From Cognaticolwellia mytili (GTDB taxonomy: Bacteria > Pseudomonadota > Gammaproteobacteria > Enterobacterales > Alteromonadaceae), in NCBI RefSeq assembly GCF_002104475.1, contig NZ_NBOF01000003.1, positions 124,001 to 188,000 of the forward strand: 64,000 nucleotides of DNA. Direction: 5' to 3'. Below, piece by piece: positions 55,945 through 64,000 of the stretch. Below the pieces are notes generated by a model, which had not been told where the DNA came from, did no database searches, and worked only from the letters and a program-made list of their open reading frames with translations. Every line of letters begins with the position of its first letter. Positions within the stretch are counted from its first letter, which is position 1. The position numbers and the translations under genes were made by a program.

Positions 55945-56125
55945 CTTCAAAATAGCAATGGATGGGTAAGGCTGGGAATGTGGTTAAAGTCCACAACTGT
56001 ACCCGCAACTGTAAACAGAGCGATATGTTAACCACTAACCACTAATCATTGACAATAAAGTGGCTTGGGAGGGAACATATCTAGATGCTGTAAGTCAGGA
56101 TACCAGGTGATTAGTGTACATTTAT
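55945..56125 (+). promoter_or_regulatory. Cobalamin riboswitch upstream of cobT
   Basis: Adenosylcobalamin-sensing RNA leader. It has the conserved GGGAATGTGG...TCCACAACTG, the B12-box-like ACCCGCAACTGTAA, the GGGAGGGAA segment and the closing AAGTCAGGATACCAGGTG. A GC-rich hairpin (TGCT..CGAG..CTCG..AGCA, about 56127-56152) follows and is a candidate expression platform. It should reduce cobT-cobS-cobU-cobQ expression when cobalamin is abundant. Confidence 0.9.
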
Positions 56126-56293
56126 TGCTACGTCGAGCGGGTTACTCGAGCATTGATTACTGTTTTTAATGAGTGATTAAATCACTAATAAAGACCGTTT
56201 TACTTCCTCAGACCTCTTAATCCTATCGATGTTAATCATAATAGTTTGATCCGCTAATTTATTCATTTAGTGTGGTCTTGTTTAGGTGGTTTT

Positions 56294-57373
56294 ATGTTTG
56301 ATATTCAAGCGATTAGTTGCGAACATTCAGAAAATATTCAAGCCAAAATCGATGGTAAAACTAAACCATTGGGAGCATTGGGTGAGCTTGAATTACTGGC
56401 TAAACAAATTGCACAAATACAGCTAAAAAGCATTAGTGCTGACGCCCAAAATAACACTGAAAAAAACTCCGAATATCAATTAAAACTTACCTCACCTCAT
56501 TTAACGGTATTTGCCGGCGATCACGGTGTTGCCAGTGAAGGTGTTTCTATCGCGCCAAGTGATGTTACTAGTCAAATGGTGGCTAATTTTGCTAATGGCG
56601 GCGCTGCTATTAATGTATTTTGCCGACAGTTCGGTTGGCAGCTCAGTGTTGTTGATACTGGTATATTGCATCCTTCAGCCGCTTCACCGTCTGTCATTAA
56701 TCAGCGCTTAGGGTCAATTACCAATCCGATCAACCAGCAAGCAGCAATGACGCAAGCGCAAGTTGAACAAGGTTTCGAATTTGCTAAACAGCATATTGCT
56801 AACGTTAGCCGTACTGGTTGTAATATTGTTGCCTTTGGTGAAATGGGCATTGGTAATACTACGATTGCATCAGCCATTATGGCAGCAATTATGAAAGTGC
56901 CAGCTAGTGATGCTGTAGGGCGTGGTACTGGCGTTTCTGATGATGTCGTTAAGAAGAAGCAACACGTTATTGAACAAGCTTTAGCGCTGCATAGTGAAAA
57001 TTTAATTGATGCGAAAGACATTTTACGTTGTTTAGGCGGCTTTGAACTGGTGCAGATTACTGCGGCTATGTTAGCGGCAGCAGAAAATAATATGATTATT
57101 ATTGTTGACGGTTTTATTTGTACAGCAGCAGCGATGTTAGCGATAGAACTTAATGCCAATGTTAAAGGGTATATGGTATTTGCTCATTGCTCTGGCGAGC
57201 AAGGTCACCAGAAAATGTTGCAGTGGTTGAATGTTAAACCTTTATTAAACTTAGGTTTACGTTTAGGTGAGGGCACTGGCGCGGCCCTAGCACTGCCAAT
57301 ACTTCAAGCGGCGGTTGCGTTTTACAATGACATGGCAAGTTTTGCCGATGCTGAGGTAACTGATGTTACTTAA
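56294..57373 (+). CDS. cobT: Nicotinate-nucleotide-dimethylbenzimidazole phosphoribosyltransferase
   Basis: A 359-residue cytosolic enzyme that joins a lower-ligand base such as dimethylbenzimidazole to ribose phosphate, giving alpha-ribazole phosphate. Signatures: KIDGKTKPLGALGELE, VFAGDHGVASEGVS, FANGGAAINVFCRQ, FGEMGIGNTTIASA, VGRGTGVSDD and LRLGEGTGAALALP. The Glu in GEGTGA is the catalytic base in the family. The ATG at 56294 follows AGGTGG at good spacing. First gene behind the riboswitch; its 3' end overlaps cobS by 11 bp. Confidence 0.96.
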   Translation: MFDIQAISCEHSENIQAKIDGKTKPLGALGELELLAKQIAQIQLKSISADAQNNTEKNSEYQLKLTSPHLTVFAGDHGVASEGVSIAPSDVTSQMVANFANGGAAINVFCRQFGWQLSVVDTGILHPSAASPSVINQRLGSITNPINQQAAMTQAQVEQGFEFAKQHIANVSRTGCNIVAFGEMGIGNTTIASAIMAAIMKVPASDAVGRGTGVSDDVVKKKQHVIEQALALHSENLIDAKDILRCLGGFELVQITAAMLAAAENNMIIIVDGFICTAAAMLAIELNANVKGYMVFAHCSGEQGHQKMLQWLNVKPLLNLGLRLGEGTGAALALPILQAAVAFYNDMASFADAEVTDVT

Positions 57374-58202
57374 GCAAAGTATGTTGCGAGAGCAATGGCA
57401 CTTAATGCTATTAGCAATAAGCTTTTTCACCCGTATACCGGTGAAACTAGAAGCTGATGTTACGACAAATATGCTCAATCAGGCCAGTCGATATTTCGCA
57501 TTAGTTGGTGTGTTAATTGGCGGTTGCTCTGCTTTAGCTTTTTACCTTGCAGCAATAATATTACCTATTGAAATAGCATTGTTATTTGCCATGTTTTGCA
57601 GTGTTTTGTTAACCGGCGCTTTTCATGAAGATGGTTGGGCTGATGTCTGGGATGGTTTCGGCGGCGGTTGGACTGTCGAAAGTAAGCTTAACATTATGAA
57701 AGATAGTCGTTTGGGCACATACGGCGCTGCGGCATTATTTTTTATTTTGATGCTCAAGTATCAAGCATTGTTAGCGTTAGTAAATACTACAATAGTTGAT
57801 GATGGCGTAATAAATGACACTTTACCACTTGAAGTGATGTCTATGTTGTCGATTCTATTGTTAGGGCATTGTTTAAGCCGTGTACTAGCGACAAGCCTTA
57901 TTGCTGACATGCCTTATGTGAGTGAAGACGCCACATCGAAAGTTAAGCCTCTGGCACAAACGTTATCAAGTAACAGCTATTTAATTTTATTGGCAACAGG
58001 AGCCGTGATTATTGCGTTTACCTTGTCGTTTAGTATTGCTTGGAAACTAGTCGCGATTTTATTTATCACTCGTTGGTGTTTAAAGCGTTGGTTTACTCAA
58101 CAGTTAGGTGGTTATACCGGCGATTGTTTAGGTGCAGCGCAGCAGTTGTCTGAAGTGATAATTTATCTCTCATTATTATCACTGACTGCGGCGGGCTTAT
58201 GA
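57363..58202 (+). CDS. cobS: Adenosylcobinamide-GDP ribazoletransferase (cobalamin synthase)
   Basis: A 279-residue polytopic inner-membrane enzyme that joins adenosylcobinamide-GDP with alpha-ribazole (phosphate) in the last assembly step. Family motifs: FFTRIPV, ARYFALVGVLIGG-like SRYFALVGVLIGG, the acidic active-site stretch GAFHEDGWADVWDGFGGG, and MKDSRLGTYGAAAL. Several hydrophobic helices follow and the end carries GGYTGDCLGAAQQLSE. It overlaps cobT at its start and cobU at its stop (ATGA), so translation of the three is coupled. Confidence 0.95.
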   Translation: MLLKQSMLREQWHLMLLAISFFTRIPVKLEADVTTNMLNQASRYFALVGVLIGGCSALAFYLAAIILPIEIALLFAMFCSVLLTGAFHEDGWADVWDGFGGGWTVESKLNIMKDSRLGTYGAAALFFILMLKYQALLALVNTTIVDDGVINDTLPLEVMSMLSILLLGHCLSRVLATSLIADMPYVSEDATSKVKPLAQTLSSNSYLILLATGAVIIAFTLSFSIAWKLVAILFITRWCLKRWFTQQLGGYTGDCLGAAQQLSEVIIYLSLLSLTAAGL

Positions 58203-58822
58203 GTCAGGAAATGTTAAATAAAGTTCAATTAATCATTGGTGGTGCCCGCTCTGGTAAAAGTGCTTTGGCTGAACGTTATGCGAAGCTATCCAATTTACCT
58301 GTTATTTATATTGCAACGGCACAAGCATTTGATAGTGAAATGCAGCAACGTATTGCTCAACATCAAGCTGATCGACCTGATCATTGGCTTTTAATAGAGT
58401 CGCCATTATTTCTCGCCAAAACGATAGCGTCAGCGATTGAAAATAATCAACAAGATATCTGCATATTGGTAGATTGCTTAACGCTGTGGCTAAGTAATAG
58501 CCTATGTAAGCCCAATGTTGAAGTGGGTCATACTTCGGAGTGTAATCTCGATTACTGGCAACAAGAAAAACAGCAATTTTTGATACAATTAGAGAGCATA
58601 AAACAACAAGCAGGTAACGGACAAAAACGAGTTGAAATTATCTTAGTCAGTAATGAGGTGGGTCATGGCATTGTACCTATGGGTGAACTTTCACGTCAGT
58701 TTGTTGATCAGGCCGGTTGGTTGCACCAAGCTATTGCTAGCATTGCCGACAATGTTGAGTTTGTTATGGCAGGTTTACCGTTAACATTAAAATCGCCTGA
58801 AGCTACTAAGGATAAATTGTGA
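58199..58822 (+). CDS. cobU: Adenosylcobinamide kinase / guanylyltransferase
   Basis: A 207-residue bifunctional cytosolic enzyme that phosphorylates adenosylcobinamide and then transfers GMP to it. The P-loop is [17 protein letters not shown]; the guanylyltransferase His lies in [29 protein letters not shown] and [21 protein letters not shown] are further signatures. Overlaps of four bases with both cobS and cobQ indicate a tightly coupled operon. Confidence 0.96.
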   Translation: MSQEMLNKVQLIIGGARSGKSALAERYAKLSNLPVIYIATAQAFDSEMQQRIAQHQADRPDHWLLIESPLFLAKTIASAIENNQQDICILVDCLTLWLSNSLCKPNVEVGHTSECNLDYWQQEKQQFLIQLESIKQQAGNGQKRVEIILVSNEVGHGIVPMGELSRQFVDQAGWLHQAIASIADNVEFVMAGLPLTLKSPEATKDKL

Positions 58823-60324
58823 AAACATTGATGGTGCAAGGTACCACTTCTGATGCAGGAAAAAGCACCTTAGTTGCTGGATTATGCCGAGTTTTGGTTA
58901 ATGCTGGCGTTAACGTGGCACCATTTAAGCCACAAAATATGGCATTAAATAGCGCGGTAACGAAAGACGGCGGTGAAATTGGTCGTGCACAAGCATTACA
59001 AGCGATTGCCGCGAAAGTTGAAGCACGAGTCGACTTTAACCCAATATTGTTAAAGCCGAATAGCGACACTGGTGCACAAGTGATTGTTCACGGTAAAGCC
59101 TTATCGAATATGGAAGCTGGTAAATATCACGATTACAAGAAAGTAGCGATGCAGGCTGTGGTGGAATCTCACCAGCGCTTGGCTAATGATCATGATGTAC
59201 TGATGGTAGAAGGAGCCGGAAGTCCTGCGGAAATTAATTTACGCGCTCATGATATTGCCAATATGGGTTATGCCGAGAAGGTTGATTGTCCAGTTTTGTT
59301 GGTGGCTGATATAGACCGAGGCGGTGTATTTGCTCACTTAGTAGGTACGTTAGCGTTATTGTCAGAGTCTGAGCAAGCAAGAGTCAAAGGTTTTATCATC
59401 AACCGTTTTCGCGGTGATATTAAGTTACTTGAATCAGGGTTAGATTGGCTTGAAGAGCGCACGGGAAAACCGGTATTAGGGGTGTTACCTTATTTACATG
59501 ATTTAGCGTTAGATGCAGAAGATGCCGTTGCACTTGATAATAAAGTCACGCAAGCCAAAGTGAAAGTTTTTGTCCCTCTGCTACCACATATGAGCAACCA
59601 CACTGATTTTGACCCATTACGCTTACAACCCAATATTGATTTGCAATACATTCGCATCGGGCAGTCGTTACAAGGGGCTGACTTAATTATTATTCCAGGC
59701 AGTAAGAATGTTACCTCTGATTTAACCTTTTTAAAGCAACAAGGTTGGCAGCAAGAAATTGAGCGGCATCTTCGTTATGGAGGTAAAGTCATGGGCATTT
59801 GTGGTGGCTATCAAATGTTAGGTAAGCAAATATTTGACCCTGAGCATATTGAATCTCATGTTGAGCAAGTAACTGGCTTAGGTTTATTGGATTTTACCAC
59901 CACGTTAACGCGAGAAAAAACCTTAACGCAAGTTAACGCGGCCATGGATTTTAACGGTGAAACCTGTCAATTAACAGGTTATGAAATTCATTGTGGTGTT
60001 TCAACAGGTCCAGCATTGGTGCAGCCATTATTGCATATTAAAAGCGATGGTACGGGCACAAAGCAGAACACACCAGATGGTTGTATTTCTGAAGATAATC
60101 AAATTATCGCTACCTACTTACATGGCTTTTTTGATTGCCCAGAGCCAACACAGGCCGTGCTCAACTGGCTAGGCATAAAAGACATGGAACAACCCGTTAT
60201 CGATATTAATCAGCACCGAGAGGTACAGCTAGAGCGCTTGGCAGATATCTGCGAGCAGCATTTAGATATGAAAAAAATTCAAAACATAATTGCTGAAGGT
60301 GTTGATACACCGAGCCGTAATTAG
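58819..60324 (+). CDS. cobQ: Cobyric acid synthase (glutamine-hydrolysing)
   Basis: A 501-residue amidotransferase that amidates four side chains of adenosylcobyrinic acid a,c-diamide to give cobyric acid. The N-terminal dethiobiotin-synthetase-like domain has [19 protein letters not shown] and [13 protein letters not shown]. The C-terminal class I glutaminase-like domain shows [12 protein letters not shown], with the catalytic Cys, and YLHGFFD, with its His. The start is GTG, overlapping the cobU stop. Enzymes upstream of this step are not in the window, so the organism either makes the ring elsewhere or salvages intermediates. Confidence 0.96.
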   Translation: MKTLMVQGTTSDAGKSTLVAGLCRVLVNAGVNVAPFKPQNMALNSAVTKDGGEIGRAQALQAIAAKVEARVDFNPILLKPNSDTGAQVIVHGKALSNMEAGKYHDYKKVAMQAVVESHQRLANDHDVLMVEGAGSPAEINLRAHDIANMGYAEKVDCPVLLVADIDRGGVFAHLVGTLALLSESEQARVKGFIINRFRGDIKLLESGLDWLEERTGKPVLGVLPYLHDLALDAEDAVALDNKVTQAKVKVFVPLLPHMSNHTDFDPLRLQPNIDLQYIRIGQSLQGADLIIIPGSKNVTSDLTFLKQQGWQQEIERHLRYGGKVMGICGGYQMLGKQIFDPEHIESHVEQVTGLGLLDFTTTLTREKTLTQVNAAMDFNGETCQLTGYEIHCGVSTGPALVQPLLHIKSDGTGTKQNTPDGCISEDNQIIATYLHGFFDCPEPTQAVLNWLGIKDMEQPVIDINQHREVQLERLADICEQHLDMKKIQNIIAEGVDTPSRN

Positions 60325-60374
60325 TTGTATAAATTCGTTATCTACACATGAAAGTAATCTAAATAAGCGACAGC

Positions 60375-60520
60375 CATTAACTCTTTTAGTGGTTGTTTTA
60401 CATAGCAAGTTTGAGGGAAGAAGATGAAATTTCTTCACTGCCCCCGCAACGGTAATCATTATTATATTCGCTATAATAATGTTAGTCCGAGCACTTGGAC
60501 TTGCTTAATTAATACTGTGT
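60375..60520 (+). promoter_or_regulatory. Cobalamin riboswitch upstream of btuB
   Basis: A second, shorter B12-sensing leader: GAGGGAAGAAGATGAAA...CTTCACTG, the B12 box CCCCCGCAACGGTAA, a peripheral AT-rich hairpin and the closing AGTCCGAGCACTTGGACT. It differs from the cobT leader in its peripheral stems, so it was not a recent copy. It should repress the receptor gene when cobalamin is abundant. Ends are approximate. Confidence 0.88.
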
Positions 60521-60569
60521 TTTTGTGCAGTAAAACATACGGTGCGGTGGGCATTGTTAATGAGGTCCT

Positions 60570-62402
60570 ATGAATATTAAGCAAAATAACTTTTTCAAAA
60601 AATCATTATTATCACTCGCTGTAGCTGGTGCAATGTCGACATCTTTTATTGCTGCAGCAAGTAGTGAGAGTGGTGCGAAAGATATAGAAGTATTAACAGT
60701 AACGGCGACACGCTCAAGTTTGAATATTGATGATGCCCTGACTAGCCAAGTGGTAATTACTCGTGCAGATATTGACTTAGTCAATCCGATTTCTATTTTA
60801 GATTTATTATCATCAGTGCCAAGTATTGATATCGCATCAAATGGTGGTAGAGGTCAAAATTCTTCTATTTTTATGCGTGGTACAAACTCTGATCATACAT
60901 TAGTACTTGTCGATGGTATTCGTGTTAGCTCTGCGACATCAGGTGGCACAAGCTTCAATACTATTTCACCAGAAATGATTGAACGTATTGAAATAGTTCA
61001 AGGTCCACGTGCGGCATTATGGGGTTCTGACGCAATTGGTGGTGTTATTCAGATATTTACTCGTCAATTATCTGATGGTGAAATATTTGCTGGTGCTAGT
61101 TTCGGTACTGACAATTATAAAAAATATAAAGCTGGCGTAGGCATTAGTCATGGTGACGGTCAAACCAGTATTTCAATTAGCAAAGAAGAAAGTGATGGCT
61201 TTGACGCGCGTGAAGGTAGTGAGACCGACGATGATGGTTATGACTTTACCTCAGTAGCGATACGCGGGCAGCAAAAAATCAGTGAAGAATTTTCAGTTGA
61301 ATGGTTGTTATCAAGCGATAGTGGCGATAATGAATTTGATGGCTTTTATAATGGTTCAGATATTAAAAACCATGCTTGGTTAGTTCGTACTAATTACGAA
61401 ACAGATACCAATGGTGTGAACAACAATACTGTTTTTTCTATCGGTCAAAATCGAGACAGTGCTGATAGCCTAAGAGATGGTGAGTCACAAGGTGTTTTTG
61501 AAACCCGTCGTAACCAATATTCGATTGTAAATAACAGCCAGTTTTCTGATAACCTACAACTCAATGTTGGTGTTGATTATTATCAAGATGATGTTACTAA
61601 AAGTACCAAAGTTTACGATGTAGAAAAAAGAGATACTATCGGTATTTTTGCTCATACACTTTATACTAATAAAGCATGGACATATGAAGCAACATTAAGA
61701 CACGATGATGTTGAAGATGTTAATTCAGAAAACACCTATAATTTAGGTGTTGGCAATAAAATTGATGAAAATACTCGTGTTGTACTAAATTACGGTACAG
61801 GTTTTAAAGTGCCAACGTTTAATGATTTGTTTTATCCAGGTTTTGGTACACCAACATTGAATTCTGAATTATCTAAAACAGTTGAGCTATTTTTTGAAAC
61901 TAAAATTATTGATATCAATACAAGTGTTAGTTTATATCGCTCGAACATTGATGATTTAATTGGACGCAGAAACGGTAAAGCAGATAATTTTGAGAAAGTA
62001 GAAATCAATGGCGCTGAACTATCACTCAATTATCAAGGGTTAGGTGGTACTCATGACTTTAATCTATCTTATACAGATGCTGAAGATAAGTCGACAAACA
62101 AGCAATTGATACGTCGAGCGAAAGAAAAATTTAATTACAAGTACACTACATCATTAAGTGGTGCAGATATCTATGCTGAGTACCAGTTTGTTGGCTCTAG
62201 AACTGATTCAGTTTTTGGTGTCCCAGGACCCGTAAATTTAGGTGCTTTCCAGCTAGTTAACCTTGGTGTGAACTACGACGTGTCTGATAATTTTAGTGTT
62301 TCATCACGTGTGACTAATTTATTGGATAAAGAATACCAAACAGTTAGCACTTACAATACACAGGAACGTGCATTTTATGTTGGCGTTACTTACACAAATT
62401 AA
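60570..62402 (+). CDS. btuB: TonB-dependent vitamin B12 receptor BtuB
   Basis: A 610-residue outer-membrane receptor that imports cobalamin and cobinamides using TonB energy, close to E. coli BtuB (594 mature residues). A signal peptide ends AAAS. The TonB box is DIEVLTVTATRS, and the plug domain shows SIFMRGTNSDHTLVLVDGIR and RIEIVQGPRAALWGSDAIGG. A 22-strand barrel follows, closing RVTNLLDKEYQTVSTYNT...FYVGVTYTN. GAGG precedes the ATG, and the gene sits behind its own riboswitch with a strong terminator after it. Confidence 0.94.
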   Translation: MNIKQNNFFKKSLLSLAVAGAMSTSFIAAASSESGAKDIEVLTVTATRSSLNIDDALTSQVVITRADIDLVNPISILDLLSSVPSIDIASNGGRGQNSSIFMRGTNSDHTLVLVDGIRVSSATSGGTSFNTISPEMIERIEIVQGPRAALWGSDAIGGVIQIFTRQLSDGEIFAGASFGTDNYKKYKAGVGISHGDGQTSISISKEESDGFDAREGSETDDDGYDFTSVAIRGQQKISEEFSVEWLLSSDSGDNEFDGFYNGSDIKNHAWLVRTNYETDTNGVNNNTVFSIGQNRDSADSLRDGESQGVFETRRNQYSIVNNSQFSDNLQLNVGVDYYQDDVTKSTKVYDVEKRDTIGIFAHTLYTNKAWTYEATLRHDDVEDVNSENTYNLGVGNKIDENTRVVLNYGTGFKVPTFNDLFYPGFGTPTLNSELSKTVELFFETKIIDINTSVSLYRSNIDDLIGRRNGKADNFEKVEINGAELSLNYQGLGGTHDFNLSYTDAEDKSTNKQLIRRAKEKFNYKYTTSLSGADIYAEYQFVGSRTDSVFGVPGPVNLGAFQLVNLGVNYDVSDNFSVSSRVTNLLDKEYQTVSTYNTQERAFYVGVTYTN

Positions 62403-62427
62403 GATATAAAGCTTAGTTTGTAACTTT

Positions 62428-62455
62428 AAAAGGCACCTGACGAGGTGCCTTTTTT
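62428..62455 (+). terminator. Rho-independent terminator after btuB
   Basis: The stem AAAAGGCACCT and its complement has a GACG loop and ends in a T-run. The T-run leads straight into a dispersed repeat, as at the other two copies. Confidence 0.92.
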
Positions 62456-62456
62456 A

Positions 62457-62525
62457 TGTACAGGATGTACAGTATGTTGCGATCACATGGATGTGAAAGA
62501 GCGTGTATGTGAAAGAGCGTGTATG
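62457..62525 (+). repeat. Dispersed repeat, copy 3
   Basis: GTACAGGATGTACAGTATGT then GCGATCACATGGATGTGAA matches the repeats at 0.57 and 11.35 kb. Within it the 16 bases ATGTGAAAGAGCGTGT occur twice in direct tandem (62491-62522). As at the other sites it directly follows the T-run of a terminator. Confidence 0.7.
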
Positions 62526-62569
62526 TATTACTCGTCTTAAATCTTAAACAAGGTTTGCGCTAACTTATT

Positions 62570-63604
62570 TTAAGCTACTTCGCCACAAGCCTGAAGACAA
62601 GCATCCTCTAATCGCATAAGATTCTCTTCCACAGCAATGCCAAATCTTAACGTGTCTTGTTCATCTGAAAGTCGACAATAAACGCCTTGCTGGCACAGCA
62701 AATGATAAAGCTTTTTTGCATTACCCGTTTGATAAAAACTTAAGGTAAGAAATAAATCACAGCCTTGAATAGTGCTAACTAATTTATCCGTAAATACCTG
62801 CCACAATAAAGCTTCTTGTTGTACGCGTAGCGTATGTAATTTCTCGCATTGCTCATTGTGCCATGCATTATCGTTTAATGCTTTTTCTGCGATGATTTGC
62901 GCAGGACCATTGACTTGCCATGGGCCTAATAGTGCTTTAAATCTTTCACACCAATAGCCATTAGCCACTAAAAAACCAATACGAATACCTGCTAGGCCAA
63001 AAAATTTACCAAATGAACGTAGTACGATGACGTGATTATCTTCGACCTTGCCGCAATAGGATTGACCATCTGGCATAACATCAATAAAAGCTTCATCAAG
63101 TATGAGTAAGCCGTTTAATTGTTTTAATCTCTCATGGTATTGAACGATTACTTCTCGGTCGAAAAACTTTCCCGTTGGGTTATTCGGATTAATGATCACC
63201 ACAACACAGTTTGTCGGTAGCTGGTTTATGTTAGGTAGCAACTCTTGATAAAAATGCAGTGTGTAGCCTGCTGATCTCCATGCCTTAGCATGTTCTTTAT
63301 AACCGCGTTCAGGTAGATATACATCTTGGCTTGCCATGTTTTTTTGGCTATATAGCTCAGGTAAAGCCTTAATAATTGCCTGACTGCCATTAGTAACGAG
63401 AAGCTCTGAACATTGATAATACTGCTTGGCTACAGCAATAAGCGCTGGGCTTTGCTGTGGAAGTTGTTGCCAAGCCTTTAAGGGGATGTCAGGAATAGGG
63501 TAGCTAAGCGGTGCAATACCCGTGGATACGTCGAGCCAGTCAGATAAGGGTATTTTATATTGCTCAGCAACTTGTTGTAGCTGCCCACCATGAATTAACG
63601 CCAT
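62570..63604 (-). CDS. cobD: Threonine-phosphate decarboxylase CobD
   Basis: A 344-residue PLP enzyme of aminotransferase class I/II that decarboxylates L-threonine phosphate to aminopropanol phosphate, the linker arm of cobalamin. The opening HGGQLQQVAEQY and WLDVSTGIAPL are typical of the family, TNGSQAIIKALPEL lines the cofactor site, and the PLP lysine is in RSFGKFFGLAGIRIGF. It lies upstream of cbiB's 3' side on the same strand, 57 bp after it, as in many cobalamin clusters. In the Pseudomonas naming scheme the same enzyme is CobC. Confidence 0.93.
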   Translation of the reverse strand: MALIHGGQLQQVAEQYKIPLSDWLDVSTGIAPLSYPIPDIPLKAWQQLPQQSPALIAVAKQYYQCSELLVTNGSQAIIKALPELYSQKNMASQDVYLPERGYKEHAKAWRSAGYTLHFYQELLPNINQLPTNCVVVIINPNNPTGKFFDREVIVQYHERLKQLNGLLILDEAFIDVMPDGQSYCGKVEDNHVIVLRSFGKFFGLAGIRIGFLVANGYWCERFKALLGPWQVNGPAQIIAEKALNDNAWHNEQCEKLHTLRVQQEALLWQVFTDKLVSTIQGCDLFLTLSFYQTGNAKKLYHLLCQQGVYCRLSDEQDTLRFGIAVEENLMRLEDACLQACGEVA

Positions 63605-63661
63605 TTTGTTCCTGTTATCGAAATTAAATTATACATATTAACTCTTTAGAATTAATGAAAA

Positions 63662-64000
63662 CTATTGCAAGTAAATGATTAACTGAAAAATAAATACTAT
63701 TGCTAGTAACAACAAGCTGGCACGACTCACTAAAGTTAAACTTGCTGGAATATCTTCATTTGTAACTTCACTGCCAGACCCTAAAACTGGTGAATGAATA
63801 ACTTTGCCATGATATTGAGCACTGCCGCCTAATTTTCTGGACATTACCGTTGCCCCCGCAGCCATTACCCAACCGCCGTTATGGCTCTTATATTGGTTGC
63901 CTTGGCTGTACGCGTTATGAATTGCTTGAGTGAACTTTCTTTGTTGTAAACCTTGTATGGCATAAAGTACTGTACAGCATTTTCCTGAAATGAAACCCAG
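63662..64000 (-). CDS. cbiB: Adenosylcobinamide-phosphate synthase CbiB (C-terminal part)
   Basis: The last 112 residues of an inner-membrane enzyme that attaches aminopropanol phosphate to cobyric acid. The frame is open from the window edge. The conserved block SHNGGWVMAAGATVMSRKLG, then GGSAQYHGKV and a C-terminal hydrophobic helix (ASLLLLAIVFIFQLIIYL), match the CbiB/CobD family end. It precedes cobD in the same direction, so the products that make and attach the linker are co-transcribed. The 5' part is outside the window. Confidence 0.88.
   Translation of the reverse strand: MGFISGKCCTVLYAIQGLQQRKFTQAIHNAYSQGNQYKSHNGGWVMAAGATVMSRKLGGSAQYHGKVIHSPVLGSGSEVTNEDIPASLTLVSRASLLLLAIVFIFQLIIYLQ

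Overview
The window looks like chromosomal DNA of a marine, low-GC gammaproteobacterium of the Alteromonadales, most like Colwellia or Thalassotalea. This is inferred from AT-rich codon use, the conserved lpoA-yraN-diaA-dolP / rsmI block with rnpB nearby, an AldB-type aldehyde dehydrogenase very close to the enterobacterial form, and short dispersed repeats and MITE-like elements of a kind common in marine gammaproteobacteria. No rRNA, tRNA, prophage, CRISPR array or complete insertion sequence was seen.

0-17.8 kb is mostly housekeeping: the end of a PepB-type aminopeptidase, thpR, hrpB, an AraC regulator divergent from aldB, an atypical miaA, mrcB (PBP1B), the envelope block dolP-diaA-yraN-lpoA divergent from rsmI, a GST, rnpB and ppiC. 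18-20.5 kb holds three exported proteins of unknown role, one ending in a PEP-CTERM-like tail that lacks the PEP triplet.

20.7-24.7 kb is the most unusual locus. A tight four-gene minus-strand operon encodes a VioB-type ferritin-like protein, a 15-cysteine protein with repeated CX5C units, a DUF692/MNIO enzyme and a DUF2063 protein. I read it as a modified-peptide (RiPP-like) or metal-handling system related to bufferins, but with a long substrate that has no signal peptide, and with a ferritin-like partner. 25-31.7 kb carries an FHA-winged-helix protein, a transmembrane Hanks-type kinase with TolB-like and TPR regions, and three small proteins of unknown function.

31.8-35.2 kb starts with a MITE and a Fur box, followed by pseudoazurin, a TPR-like protein, a small His-rich membrane protein and a nickel superoxide dismutase, then a 10-TM metal exporter. 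This reads as an iron-sparing response. 35.2-42 kb is an electron-transfer and envelope group on the minus strand: PepSY protein, DUF4920 protein, a beta-propeller/six-heme cytochrome c, a b561-like membrane protein and a large periplasmic protein of unknown function. A porin remnant, a c-heme diguanylate cyclase, a porin plus solute-binding protein pair and an RluA-family pseudouridine synthase follow to 48.2 kb. At 48.4-49.1 kb an XRE/2TM gene is broken by a MITE. A hybrid sensor kinase of about 1870 residues fills 49.2-54.8 kb.

55.1-64 kb is a late cobalamin synthesis and uptake region: cobC, riboswitch-cobT-cobS-cobU-cobQ, riboswitch-btuB, and cobD-cbiB on the other strand. Together these genes would import corrinoids and attach the aminopropanol arm and the lower ligand. 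No early corrin-ring genes are present in the window.
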